DNA of 64,000 bases from Bacillota bacterium. Lineage in GTDB: Bacteria; Bacillota; UBA4882; UBA8346. The stretch is from the NCBI GenBank assembly GCA_023429995.1, contig JAEZCE010000035.1, positions 163,501 to 227,500 of the forward strand, given 5' to 3'. Positions 42,168 through 51,611 of the stretch are shown here, piece after piece (position 1 is the first letter of the stretch; every line of letters starts with the position of its first letter). Below the pieces are notes generated by a model. It searched no databases. It was not told the origin of the DNA and saw nothing but the letters and a program-made list of their open reading frames with translations. A program made the translations under genes and the position numbers.

Positions 42168-44315
42168 ATGAAATGCAAGGTAAAGAAAAGTATAGGGATG
42201 CTTCTGCTTTTTATGACGGTAGTCTGTTTTATGGGCGCAAATAGCAATATTGATGCCAAAAATGAATTTCATCGAATCATCCAAGTAAGGCAGCATGGGA
42301 AAGCCGATTATAGGACGATCAATGAGGCGGCTAATGTAGCATACCCAGGCGATACCATTGTAGTTCATGAAGGTATCTACAGGGAAACTGTCGTTTTCCC
42401 CAGGGGTGGAAACAATAAATCATCAAGAATAACTCTGAAGGCGGCAGAGGACGAAAAAGTTATCATAACCGGTTCTGATGTTGTAAAGTCCAACGAATGG
42501 ACTCCCGATAGCGGATGGGTATATACCCTTGTGAAGGACAATACTTATTTTGGCGATTTCAATCCATTTGCCGAAAAATGGATGTCTAAAGGTTCTCGGT
42601 ATTCAGACTATTTTTCTTGCGGTTGTGTTTATATCAATGGTAATGTGCTGTCGCAGGTATTTAAAAAGGCAGATGTTTATACAACCTCAAATTCATGGTT
42701 TGCAGAAGTAAGCGGTGACAAAACAATAATATCGGTTAATTTCGCTGGACTCAATCCCACCGAAACAAACAATTCCACTGAGATCAACGTAAGAAAACAG
42801 TGTGTTACTGCTGCATGGAATCAAGGTTACATTACCATTGACAGTTTGACTGTTATGCACGGCTGCGGTCCCAAGACCATAGATTTTTGGCAGTCCGTTG
42901 CCAAGCCTATGTGCGGTGCAATAGCTACAAATGGTGGTTATTTCTGGATCATCGAGAACTGTGAAGCTTACCAGAATCGTGGTGTTGCCATCGACTACGG
43001 CAATGGTTCCCACATGCAGGAAATTAAAAACGGCGGGGAACCAAAACTATATGGTCACCATATTATTCGTGATTGCAACGTTCATGACAATGGCACCAAC
43101 GGTATGATGGCCTACAGAGGCGCTTATACCGAAATCTACGGTTGTACTCTTTCCAACAATAATACATTGAACACCGGTCTACTCTCTGAAGCCTACATTA
43201 AGGATGTTAGTAGCGGCTTTGGCATCTATATCCATAATAATTACTTTTTCAGCGATCAGGACTGGGCTGTTTATCCCATATGGCTCGATAGTGAATGTGA
43301 CGGCTCCCGCGTTTCCAGAAACATAATATACTGCAAAGGCGACGGTCATGGTTTTACCTACACGGATTCCGAAGTCAACCATGGTTGGCTGTTATGGGAC
43401 AACAATATCTTTGTTGGTGTTGGTTGGCACATCCTCTCAGCCAGCCACAATTACTATGTAAACAATCTCTGGTTAAATATGCCACAAGAAACAAGCAAAC
43501 GACTCTGGCCTGGTACAGGGAAGTGGGGTTTTATTGGATCCGAAGGCTGGGATGGCTATCAGCGTGCTATGAGAGCAATGAAACCTGGTACACTGGATGT
43601 GATTAGTACTATAAATAATGAAACCAGCCGCTTTGAAACATTTAACAGATTCAACAAGATGCTCAATAACATTTTCTTTAACTATGGTCCGTCGGGAAAT
43701 GCCAATGTAAGTGATTATGGTCCGTCCAATACAAAAGCCAGCGAAGTATCCCTCGATCAATTTCATAATACCTCCGCCGAAGTTGTGCTTTCTGACGCAC
43801 CAGGCGTTAACCCCGACTACAGCGGTGGCAGCTGGTCTCATTCCGAAGTTGGCAATCTTCCCATCGCATGGGTTGAAGCTTATCAAAGTACTGTGGGTGT
43901 AGGAACTCTCACTTGGGGCAATGAATGCGATTACAACGTCTATTACGGTGGCGCTCAGAAAATCGACTACCAATATGCTGTTGATCGCGGTTACGAAGCA
44001 GATAAAAATAGTAAAGTCGTAAATGGTGGCAGCTATTTTATCACCGCTACCAAAGATTCCTTCGGGCTGACTTTGACTGTTGATGATAGTTGTTCTACTA
44101 TTTCTGCTCCAGCTATCACCGGCCGATATCTTGGTAATACAACCCTGTACAAACAGCTGGGCTATGACTTCTATGCTCCTGATGTGAATTCCGACTTTTT
44201 CGGAAACTCCAGAGACAAGAAAAACACAGTTGTAGGGCCTTTCGCAAAATTGAAACCTGGTAGGAATATTTTTGAGCTATGGCCCCTTAAGGATCATTGC
44301 CATTCAGAGGATTGA
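42168..44315 (+). CDS. Secreted right-handed beta-helix protein, probable polysaccharide-active enzyme
   Basis: 715 residues. A signal peptide (KSIGMLLLFMTVVCFMGAN) precedes FHRIIQVRQHGKADYRTINE and AYPGDTIVVHEGIYRETVVF, the usual entry to a DUF1565-type parallel beta-helix. The middle has many short turns with repeated Asn (HIIRDCNVHDNGTNGMMAYR, IYIHNNYFFSDQD, RNIIYCKGDGHGF, NNIFVGVGWH). Polysaccharide lyases and some glycosidases share this fold; no lyase family or catalytic set is recognised. It is exported. ATG 42168 has AGGGGG upstream. It shares its promoter with the next gene, a sulfatase, so its target is likely a sulfated glycan. Confidence 0.8.
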   Translation: MKCKVKKSIGMLLLFMTVVCFMGANSNIDAKNEFHRIIQVRQHGKADYRTINEAANVAYPGDTIVVHEGIYRETVVFPRGGNNKSSRITLKAAEDEKVIITGSDVVKSNEWTPDSGWVYTLVKDNTYFGDFNPFAEKWMSKGSRYSDYFSCGCVYINGNVLSQVFKKADVYTTSNSWFAEVSGDKTIISVNFAGLNPTETNNSTEINVRKQCVTAAWNQGYITIDSLTVMHGCGPKTIDFWQSVAKPMCGAIATNGGYFWIIENCEAYQNRGVAIDYGNGSHMQEIKNGGEPKLYGHHIIRDCNVHDNGTNGMMAYRGAYTEIYGCTLSNNNTLNTGLLSEAYIKDVSSGFGIYIHNNYFFSDQDWAVYPIWLDSECDGSRVSRNIIYCKGDGHGFTYTDSEVNHGWLLWDNNIFVGVGWHILSASHNYYVNNLWLNMPQETSKRLWPGTGKWGFIGSEGWDGYQRAMRAMKPGTLDVISTINNETSRFETFNRFNKMLNNIFFNYGPSGNANVSDYGPSNTKASEVSLDQFHNTSAEVVLSDAPGVNPDYSGGSWSHSEVGNLPIAWVEAYQSTVGVGTLTWGNECDYNVYYGGAQKIDYQYAVDRGYEADKNSKVVNGGSYFITATKDSFGLTLTVDDSCSTISAPAITGRYLGNTTLYKQLGYDFYAPDVNSDFFGNSRDKKNTVVGPFAKLKPGRNIFELWPLKDHCHSED

Positions 44316-44378
44316 TTTCGAGACTGAGAATCTGTGGATAATAGATTAAAGAAATTCTTGTTTCCAGAATCCATAATA

Positions 44379-44420
44379 AAGAAGTACTTACTAAATTGGG
44401 TGAGTACTTCTTTTCGTTTT
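44379..44420 (+). terminator. Terminator after the beta-helix gene
   Basis: AAGAAGTACTTAC (44379-44391) pairs with GTGAGTACTTCTT (44400-44412), one wobble, followed by TTCGTTTT. Confidence 0.8.
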
Positions 44421-44456
44421 AACTTTTCCTTAATCTTTCCATATTGCTTTGGAAAA

Positions 44457-44532
44457 AACAAAGTCAAAATAAGAAAAGAATAGTAAGTTTAATGGATATA
44501 TTTTTATCATTGGAAGCCCTATGATAAGAGTA
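44457..44532 (+). promoter_or_regulatory. Regulated promoter block B (sulfatase gene)
   Basis: Near copy of block A (42003-42080): AAACAAAGTCAAAATA, AAAAGAATAGTAAGTTT, ATATATTTTTAT and CTATGATAAGA in the same order and spacing, 36 bases before the sulfatase start. Confidence 0.65.
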
Positions 44533-44567
44533 GATTAATAATTTATTATTTATCGGGAGTGTTACAA

Positions 44568-46070
44568 TTGAAAGCAATTATGGTGATGTATGATTCTTTA
44601 AATAGGCATATGCTACCTCCGTATGGGTGTGATTGGATCAAGGCGCCCAATTTTTCAAGATTAGCGGAGCATTCAGTGGTCTTTGACAATTGTTATATCG
44701 GCAGTATGCCGTGTATGCCGGCGCGCCGGGAACTCCATACCGGGCGTTACAATTTTTTGCACCGCAGTTGGGGCCCGGTTGAACCATTTGACGATTCGGC
44801 ACCGGAAATATTGAAAATGAATGGTATTTATACGCACCTGGTCAGTGATCATCAGCACTATTGGGAGGATGGCGGAGCCACTTACCATACCCGCTATAAT
44901 TCTTGGGAGATCGCCCGGGGGCAAGAGGGCGACCCTTGGAAGGGCGAAGTCAAAGATCCGCAATTGCCAAAAACTCTGGCGGACCAAAAGAAATTGCTCA
45001 CCCGAGCCGATATCATCAACCGGAAATATATGCCCGAGGAACAATTGCAACCGCAAGCCAAAACCTTTGCCAGCGGCTTGGAATTCATTCATACCAATCA
45101 TACAGCCGATAACTGGTTTTTACAGATTGAGACTTTTGATCCCCATGAACCTTTCTTTACGCATGAGAAATATAAAAAATTATATCCCCATGCCTATAGC
45201 GGCCCCGAATCCGATTGGCCCAATTATGGGACAATCAGTGAGCCCGGGGAAAAAGTCGAACACTATAAGTATGAATATGCGGCATTATTGAGTATGTGCG
45301 ATAATTACCTGGGAAAAGTGCTGGATTTGATGGATACCTATGATATGTGGAAAGACACAATGCTGATCGTTAACACCGACCATGGTTTTCTTCTGGGCGA
45401 ACATGATTGTTTGGGAAAAAGCAAGATGCCTTACTATAATGAACTGGCTAACATACCCCTTTTCATCTGGGATCCCCGTTGCGGCAAAAAAGGGGAACGC
45501 CGGGACTCCCTGGTACAGACGATTGACTTGCCGGCAACATTGTTGGAGTATTTTGAGATTGGTTTGCCCGAATCAATGCAAGGGGTACCGTTAAAGGAAA
45601 CCATTGCAATGGATAAACCGGTAAGAGAGGCTGCTTTATTTGGGTGCTATGGTACCCATGTAAATTGTACCGATGGAAGATATGTCTATATGAGGGGAAT
45701 AGCCGATCCCAGCAATGAACCTTTATATCAATACACCTTGATGCCTACCCATATGCGGAGGATGTTTACGGTTGAAGAACTGAAGACAGTAGAGTTGGTT
45801 GGTCCTTTGTCGTTTACTAAGGGTTGTAAAGTCATGAAGATCAAATCCGGGATCTGGGATAAACGGGACTCCTATTCCCTGTCGGGTTATTCATATCCCG
45901 AGCATTTAGGAGAAAATCTGCTGTTTGATTTAAAAGAAGATCCGGGCCAATTGAGGCCGATACAGCAACCTGAAATCGAAAAAATAATGATTGATCATCT
46001 AATCCGGCTGATGAAGGAGAACGATGCGCCGCAAGAACAATTTGAGCGGTTAGGGCTCACCGCGAAGTAG
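44568..46070 (+). CDS. Sulfatase, cytoplasmic, Cys-type (sulfatase 1)
   Basis: About 500 residues of the alkaline-phosphatase-like sulfatase fold, hydrolysing sulfate esters. The first metal site is in MVMYDSLNRHMLPPYG. The active-site motif SMPCMPARRELHTGR (CxPxR) carries the Cys that is converted to formylglycine; NTDHGFLLGEHDCLGK gives the second metal site. There is no signal peptide, so it acts inside the cell. TTG 44568 with GGGAG upstream is chosen; a GTG at 44559 overlaps that site. No formylglycine-generating enzyme or anSME is encoded in this window. The substrate is unknown. Confidence 0.93.
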   Translation: MKAIMVMYDSLNRHMLPPYGCDWIKAPNFSRLAEHSVVFDNCYIGSMPCMPARRELHTGRYNFLHRSWGPVEPFDDSAPEILKMNGIYTHLVSDHQHYWEDGGATYHTRYNSWEIARGQEGDPWKGEVKDPQLPKTLADQKKLLTRADIINRKYMPEEQLQPQAKTFASGLEFIHTNHTADNWFLQIETFDPHEPFFTHEKYKKLYPHAYSGPESDWPNYGTISEPGEKVEHYKYEYAALLSMCDNYLGKVLDLMDTYDMWKDTMLIVNTDHGFLLGEHDCLGKSKMPYYNELANIPLFIWDPRCGKKGERRDSLVQTIDLPATLLEYFEIGLPESMQGVPLKETIAMDKPVREAALFGCYGTHVNCTDGRYVYMRGIADPSNEPLYQYTLMPTHMRRMFTVEELKTVELVGPLSFTKGCKVMKIKSGIWDKRDSYSLSGYSYPEHLGENLLFDLKEDPGQLRPIQQPEIEKIMIDHLIRLMKENDAPQEQFERLGLTAK

Positions 46071-46139
46071 CTATAGACTTATAGTTTGAAAATGATTATA
46101 GAAAACCTAGAGGTAAGGATGGAGCTATTTAGAAAAAAC

Positions 46140-46400
46140 GTTTAGCCACAGAGACACAGAGAAAATCATTTTCATCTTTTTCACGTGCCCGTGGCTAGAC
46201 TGCTAACCAGGGGTGGACGACTACTTAAAAATTATTTAGTCTAAAAGAATAACCTCCCGCAGAGGCGCGGAGGCGCTGAGAAAACCCATTATATTCTTAT
46301 ATTAAAACTCTGCGTCTTTGCGCCTCTGCGCGAGAATAAAATAACTTATTTTCATCCTTTCACGTGCCCTTAGTTAGCTTGGTAGACAGGGGGACTACTT
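46140..46400. repeat. Intergenic repeat cluster (CGCAGAGGCGC palindrome and direct repeat)
   Basis: CGCAGAGGCGCGGAGGCGCT (46258-46277) and the complementary TGCGTCTTTGCGCCTCTGCG (46311-46330) form an imperfect inverted repeat; the GCAGAGGCGC type is a common dispersed element of environmental genomes. A direct repeat flanks it: TTTTCATC(T/C)TTTTCACGTGCCC, at about 46166 and 46349, followed by similar downstream sequence. The rest of 46071-46549 holds no gene. Confidence 0.7.
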
Positions 46401-46549
46401 GGAAAACTTGTAGGGCTTGTTTTGAAATTTAAATTGAGATAGACTGTATTTACAGGGAGCCTTAACAAGGTTGCATCGACATTCCTTGTTGGAAGGGATG
46501 GGTCTTTAAAATTAAGCCAAAATGGGTTGGAATATCAACAACAAAGATT

Positions 46550-48328
46550 TTGGAACTTCCTTTTATAAAAAACACCGGGAGTTTACAAACCAAACTCTTT
46601 GTTTTTTATTTTACGCTGATGGTTTTGATCGCCGGTCTGATCAGTACCACCTCCTACTATGTTTTTAAAAGGGTCATCACCCAGGAGATCGGGCATTCCC
46701 GGGTGGATGTGCTCCGGCAGATCGGCGAAAGGACCCGGGTTATCAAAAACAGTATCAAGACCATCTCCAACTTATATTACTCTGATCGGTATATTTCCAA
46801 TGCGGTTTTTAACAAAATCACAGCAGGCGGCAACGCTCAGCTCTTGTTGAATAATTTGGCGGAGATCGGAACCAAATATCAAAAAGCGTTTGAAGAAATG
46901 AATGTAACTTTTTATGCTGTATTGATTGGCGAAAACGGATTTAAATTTTGTTCGCTACCCAACCAGCAGCCCTATAATTATGGGAAAATACCCAAAATGC
47001 TTTGGTACCGGAATGTCATCAAAACCAATGGCAAAATTTATTGGGTCAGCAGTTATGATGATTCCGACGATTTGCAGAATAGTAAATACGTTTTTTCCGC
47101 TGCCCGGCTTATCAAAGATAAACATACCGGAGAACGTTTGGGCGTGCTCTTAATCAATATGGAAGAACGAAAGCTCTATGATACCTATAAGAATGTTTTA
47201 AACGGGAAGAATTCCATTTATATTGTAGATGAAAAAGGAAGTATAGTTTCCCATAGTGACGAGCATATGCTGGGAATCAACTTTTTTGACATGCAAGTCT
47301 TCAAGGAAATATTCCGGCCAAACAATTTTAAGATCTTCAATAAGGGTAATGAGCGGTTTTTATTATCGAATTACTATGACCCGGAAACTGCTTGGACCAT
47401 TGTAGAAGAGATACCGGTGGAGGCGCTTTTCGCGCCTTTAGAGAAGGTACGGTATGCGATTTTGGGTATTTTCTGTCTGGGAACGCTTTTTTCGCTGGTT
47501 TTATCGGTCTCTTTTGCCCGCAAAACCGCTAAACCTTTAAAACAATTCTGCCTATCCATGAAAAAAGTGCGGAATGGCGATCTGGACGTCATATCCGATA
47601 TCCAAGGATGGAACGAATTAACGCAGTTAAGTGACGGTTTTAACCAGATGGTAGGAAAGATTAAAGATCTTATTTTAGATGTCAAGCAGGAGGAACGTCT
47701 TAAACGCAAAGCGGAACTTGATTTTTTGCAAGCCCAAATCAATCCGCATTTTTTATATAATACGATACTTTCCATCAAATGCATGATTTCCATGGGCAAG
47801 AACTCCCAGGCGGAACAAATGATTACCGCTTTTATGGGACTCTTGGAGAAGATTTTTAATAGCAAGGAAGAATTTATTTCCCTTTTAGAGGAAATTCAAT
47901 GTTTGCAACAATATGCGTTAATTCAGCAATACCGTTATTCCCATAAATTTGAGATCGTCTATGAAGTGCCGGACAGTATTTTGGAATATAAAATACCCAA
48001 GTTAATCTTGCAACCTTTGGTGGAGAACTCGATATTTCACGGTATCGAGGCCAAGCAGGAAAAGGGTACTATTCAAATTAAGGCGGAGCGAAAAGAAGAT
48101 CAAATCATCATCCGGGTGATTGACGATGGAGTTGGCATGGATGCCAAAACCCTGAAGGAGATCTGGAACAATCGGGATAATAAGAAAGATCGACGTTTCA
48201 ATCGGGTAGGTATCATCAATGTCCGGCAAAGAATCCAAATGAATTTCGGGACCCAATATGGTTTGAAAATATTCAGCCAAGCCGGGAAAGGAACCGAAAT
48301 CCGGATTCAGATACCCGTTATCAGCTAA
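46550..48328 (+). CDS. Sensor histidine kinase, YesM family
   Basis: 592 residues. Helix 1 (LFVFYFTLMVLIAGLIST) and helix 2 (AILGIFCLGTLFSLVLSV) flank a large extracytoplasmic dCache-like domain. A HAMP segment follows, then the His_kinase box LDFLQAQINPHFLYNTIL (phosphorylated His), PLVENSIFHGIE (N box) and DDGVGMD (G box). It phosphorylates the response regulator encoded 34 bases downstream. The start is TTG 46550, weakly supported. It probably senses a glycan outside the membrane. Confidence 0.92.
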   Translation: MELPFIKNTGSLQTKLFVFYFTLMVLIAGLISTTSYYVFKRVITQEIGHSRVDVLRQIGERTRVIKNSIKTISNLYYSDRYISNAVFNKITAGGNAQLLLNNLAEIGTKYQKAFEEMNVTFYAVLIGENGFKFCSLPNQQPYNYGKIPKMLWYRNVIKTNGKIYWVSSYDDSDDLQNSKYVFSAARLIKDKHTGERLGVLLINMEERKLYDTYKNVLNGKNSIYIVDEKGSIVSHSDEHMLGINFFDMQVFKEIFRPNNFKIFNKGNERFLLSNYYDPETAWTIVEEIPVEALFAPLEKVRYAILGIFCLGTLFSLVLSVSFARKTAKPLKQFCLSMKKVRNGDLDVISDIQGWNELTQLSDGFNQMVGKIKDLILDVKQEERLKRKAELDFLQAQINPHFLYNTILSIKCMISMGKNSQAEQMITAFMGLLEKIFNSKEEFISLLEEIQCLQQYALIQQYRYSHKFEIVYEVPDSILEYKIPKLILQPLVENSIFHGIEAKQEKGTIQIKAERKEDQIIIRVIDDGVGMDAKTLKEIWNNRDNKKDRRFNRVGIINVRQRIQMNFGTQYGLKIFSQAGKGTEIRIQIPVIS

Positions 48329-48362
48329 TCCTTTACTATCACCTAAAGAGAGGGACATAAGG

Positions 48363-49934
48363 ATGTTGAAAATATTGATCGTGGACGATGAAACTCCGAT
48401 TCGTGAATGGATTGAGTTTTGCATCCATAAAAATCCTTTAGGCTATGAAGTCGTGGGTTTGGCTGCCAATGGCGAGGAAGCGTTAAATATTTTTAATGCC
48501 ACTTTGCCGGATATCGTTTTCGTTGATATCAAAATGCCGATCATGGACGGCATGGAATTGATGAAACAAATCAAGTTTTTAAATCCCTCTACGGAAATCA
48601 TTGTCCTGACTGCCCATAACGATTTTGAATATGCCAGAACCGCTGTAAAGTACGGTGCTTTTGAATATATTTTGAAGACTGAAATCAATGATGCCCTGAT
48701 TCATGAGGTCCTTGATAAAGTAAACTGCAAATTGAGCTCTGCTAAGGCAGAGGGCAACTTATCGGATAGTATCTATTTGAAAAGGGAGGCGTTTATCCGG
48801 CGCCTGATCTTTCAAGCCGGGAATCAATATCCACATGAGCGTGTGATATCTGAAAAAGAACTGCAGGAACAAAAAATTAATCTGAAGAATAATTTTTTAT
48901 TTGCGGTGGCTTTAAAATACGGAATCCACGATCAACCCAACAATAACAGTAACTTCATCATTCCCGAACATCAAAATATCCAAAATAACTTTGGTTTCGT
49001 TTATGACCAAAATATCTTCATTCTGCTGGCCAATGTTTTTGCCCAACCAAGCATAGCGGAACAAGTGAAAACAACATTTGATTTTGCTTCCAAACTTCAT
49101 GAAAGCAACGGCTGCACCATTGGGTTAAGCGATGTTCATGATGGCTTAAAATACATCGGGATCGCGGTCGAAGAAGCTGTTTACCAGTTGAAACAGGAGT
49201 TTTACACTGGAGAAGGCACTATTAATCTTATGAAAGCGCCCAAAGAAAATACCCCGGAATTGGTAAAAAAGTTAACCGCGATGACGAATTCGTGGAAGGA
49301 AATGATCAAAGAAAATGGAATCGACCAGGCTGAGCAGGCCCTGGACCCCATTTTGACCTTTATGAACGACAATCGGATCCGTGATATCGAAGGGGTAAAA
49401 TATGTATGTTTGCAAATGGTCCAGTTCGTAGGTGCGGCTCTCGCAATATATCAGGAAACCGGACTGGATTCTTTTCATACCCATAAGGCCGAAATCGAAA
49501 AGCTCTCTTCTTTTCAGAGTCTGCAAGAATATGTGAAACAAAAAATCAACGCTGCTGTTTGTGAGCATCGGGAAAAATACAATGAATACTCCCATTCAAT
49601 TTCCAAAGCTGTGGCTTATATCAACAAATATTACATGCAGTCGATGAATCTAACCAATATCGCCGCCTATGTCCATTTGAATCCGGAATACTTTTGCCGG
49701 CTGTTTAAAGAGGAAACCGGAAACAATTTCAGCAATTACCTGGCCAGTGTGCGGTTGAAGAAGGCAGTGGAATTATTAAAAGGGAGTGATCTGAAAGTCC
49801 GGGAAATCGCCGAAATGGTAGGCTATCCAAACTTAAGTTATTTTTCGACCCTTTTTAAGAAATATTACGGAGTCAGTCCTTTTGATTATCGCAATAAACA
49901 TACGGAAGTAAAAATATCAACCATGGAGACTTAG
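48363..49934 (+). CDS. AraC-type response regulator, YesN family
   Basis: 523 residues. Receiver domain with LKILIVDDETPIREWIE, phospho-acceptor Asp in IVFVDIKMPIMDG, and VLTAHNDFEYARTAVKYGAF. A long middle domain is followed by the C-terminal AraC DNA-binding pair: NLTNIAAYVHLNPEYFCRLF and KVREIAEMVGYPNLSYFSTL, F-K-K-Y-Y-G. The most likely targets are the repeated promoter blocks at 42003 and 44457 and perhaps a similar site near 50222. It is cotranscribed with the kinase. Confidence 0.93.
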   Translation: MLKILIVDDETPIREWIEFCIHKNPLGYEVVGLAANGEEALNIFNATLPDIVFVDIKMPIMDGMELMKQIKFLNPSTEIIVLTAHNDFEYARTAVKYGAFEYILKTEINDALIHEVLDKVNCKLSSAKAEGNLSDSIYLKREAFIRRLIFQAGNQYPHERVISEKELQEQKINLKNNFLFAVALKYGIHDQPNNNSNFIIPEHQNIQNNFGFVYDQNIFILLANVFAQPSIAEQVKTTFDFASKLHESNGCTIGLSDVHDGLKYIGIAVEEAVYQLKQEFYTGEGTINLMKAPKENTPELVKKLTAMTNSWKEMIKENGIDQAEQALDPILTFMNDNRIRDIEGVKYVCLQMVQFVGAALAIYQETGLDSFHTHKAEIEKLSSFQSLQEYVKQKINAAVCEHREKYNEYSHSISKAVAYINKYYMQSMNLTNIAAYVHLNPEYFCRLFKEETGNNFSNYLASVRLKKAVELLKGSDLKVREIAEMVGYPNLSYFSTLFKKYYGVSPFDYRNKHTEVKISTMET

Positions 49935-50062
49935 TGAATAAGAATTTTTGGTTCTTGCAGTAATATCGATGGGTGCCTCGTTATTAATAGGGCTTTTCTG
50001 TGAGTTTTAAGATGTTCATCCGCGGCAAACGAAAGGATGAAAATCGCAAGAGGCCTAATATA

Positions 50063-50098
50063 ACCTAACTCGCGTGTCCAAGGACGCGCGAGTTAGGT
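50063..50098. other. Long perfect hairpin, 17-bp stem
   Basis: ACCTAACTCGCGTGTCC (50063-50079), two bases, GGACGCGCGAGTTAGGT (50082-50098), all paired with one wobble. No T run, so not a standard terminator; symmetric, possibly a mobile or regulatory palindrome. Confidence 0.7.
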
Positions 50099-50221
50099 CT
50101 ACGCCCGATTTTCGGCATACTAAATAATATTTTTAAGTAGGCATTTTGTAAAGTTCCCGGGCTCAAATTTTTCTCTGACTCATCTAGATGCATCGAATCA
50201 TTGTTCCTCAATCAGCATCCC

Positions 50222-50260
50222 CGAAAGTCAAAATATCAAAAAATATCTCAAAATAGTGAA
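50222..50260 (+). promoter_or_regulatory. Possible third response-regulator site
   Basis: GAAAGTCAAAATATCAAAA at 50223-50241 resembles AAAGTCAAAATACTAAAAG of the promoter blocks at 42003 and 44457. It is about 260 bases before the next gene; the downstream half of the block is not conserved. Confidence 0.3.
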
Positions 50261-50501
50261 CGGCATTTCCTGGCAGAAATCGCTGGATGGAATACTCGTC
50301 AATTTTAAAAAGAAATCCTAAGGATATTGGATGTATTTCGGATACATCTTGAATTAAGATGGGAGTAACCAAATAAGCCGAAAAGATTCATTCGGTGAAT
50401 ATTTTCGCTTATCGGAAAGGGGGCTTCTCATCAACAACCGTGAAAGCAACGGCACTTTGGTGCCAAGAAAATCATTATCAAAAAGATGAAGGGGTGGGAT
50501 T

Positions 50502-51530
50502 ATGAAAAAGTTATTGTATGTCATTTTGATCATTGCATTACTGGGTACATTGTGCACCCAAGGTTTCGCAGCGCCGAAACAAAAACAATTACCTGTGTTG
50601 AAAGTGGCCGTGATGCCGTTTTTATTAAGCCTTCCGGTCAATTATATCGTTGAAAAAGGTTGGGACAAACAAAACGGTTTTAAAATCGAGCCGATCCTTT
50701 TTGCCACAGGAGCCCCAATGAATGAAGCATTGGGAGCAAATCTTTGGGATGTAGCCACCATTGGCGCTGCCGCAGTTACTACATTGTCGGTCTATGATGC
50801 CAAACTGATAGCCGAGACCAGCAATGCCGCAGGCGGATTTGGATTATATGTACGGCCGGGCAGTCCCATCACCAAAGTGAAGGGATTTAATCCTACGTTC
50901 CCGACGCTTTTGGGAGACCCTGAAACCGTAAGAGGGAAAACAATTCTTTTGCCGATTGGGACCATGTCTCAATTGCATGAACTCAAATGGCTTGAAAAAA
51001 TTGGCGTTAAAGATAAAGAAGTCAATTCGGTGAATATGGATTATGCCCAGGCCTATCAGGCATTTTTAGCAGGGCAAGGCGATATCGTCGCTTTAAATCC
51101 CCCATTAAGTTTTGTAGCCGAAGAAAAGGGTTGGATTAATGCAGGAAGCTTAATCGATTTGAAAATACCCCAATATGACAACGTTGTTGCCAGCAAAAAA
51201 GCTTATGAAACCAAAAAAGCTTTACTGACCAAACTTGTTAAACTGATGTATCGAGCCAATGCGGAGTTGAAGCAAAATCAAGATGTCGAAGTTAAAATGC
51301 TTTCAGACTGGTATAAACAAAATGGCCAGAATATTGAAACCAAATTGGTCCGGGCCGAAGTACAGGCTAGACCCTTGTTAACAGCCGATGATGCCAAAAA
51401 GAAACCGCTGGGAGATTCGATCAAGACCACAGCGGAGTTCATGGCCAGCATCGGAAAGTTACAAACCGAGAAATTACCGATTATCGATAAAAATGTAGTT
51501 GGCGATATCTTAAAAGCAGTATTGAAATAA
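50502..51530 (+). CDS. ABC substrate-binding protein, nitrate/sulfonate/taurine class
   Basis: 342 residues. Signal peptide (KKLLYVILIIALLGTL) is cut near GFA-A; the single Cys nearby (GTLC) does not form a lipobox. The mature protein has the NMT1/SsuA pattern: LKVAVMPFLLSLPVNYIVEK, GAPMNEALGANLWDVATIGA, GKTILLPIGTMSQLHELKWL, and MDYAQAYQAFLAGQGDIVAL. First gene of an operon with two permeases and two ATPases. Given the sulfatases nearby, a sulfated or sulfonated compound is a reasonable but unproven ligand. Confidence 0.88.
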   Translation: MKKLLYVILIIALLGTLCTQGFAAPKQKQLPVLKVAVMPFLLSLPVNYIVEKGWDKQNGFKIEPILFATGAPMNEALGANLWDVATIGAAAVTTLSVYDAKLIAETSNAAGGFGLYVRPGSPITKVKGFNPTFPTLLGDPETVRGKTILLPIGTMSQLHELKWLEKIGVKDKEVNSVNMDYAQAYQAFLAGQGDIVALNPPLSFVAEEKGWINAGSLIDLKIPQYDNVVASKKAYETKKALLTKLVKLMYRANAELKQNQDVEVKMLSDWYKQNGQNIETKLVRAEVQARPLLTADDAKKKPLGDSIKTTAEFMASIGKLQTEKLPIIDKNVVGDILKAVLK

Positions 51531-51611
51531 GCAATGAAGAAACATTTCGGCGGTGGGGGTGATCGATTTTTGGAAAACCTACACCGTCGAAATTATAGTG
51601 GGGGTTGAAAA

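Larger units (their letters stand above)
49935..50501. other. Intergenic region before the NitT/TauT-type operon
   Basis: 567 bases without a credible gene. It holds a large hairpin (50063-50098), a site resembling the promoter blocks (about 50222), and several small dyads (for example around 50378-50405). No clear -35/-10 pair is seen. Confidence 0.4.
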
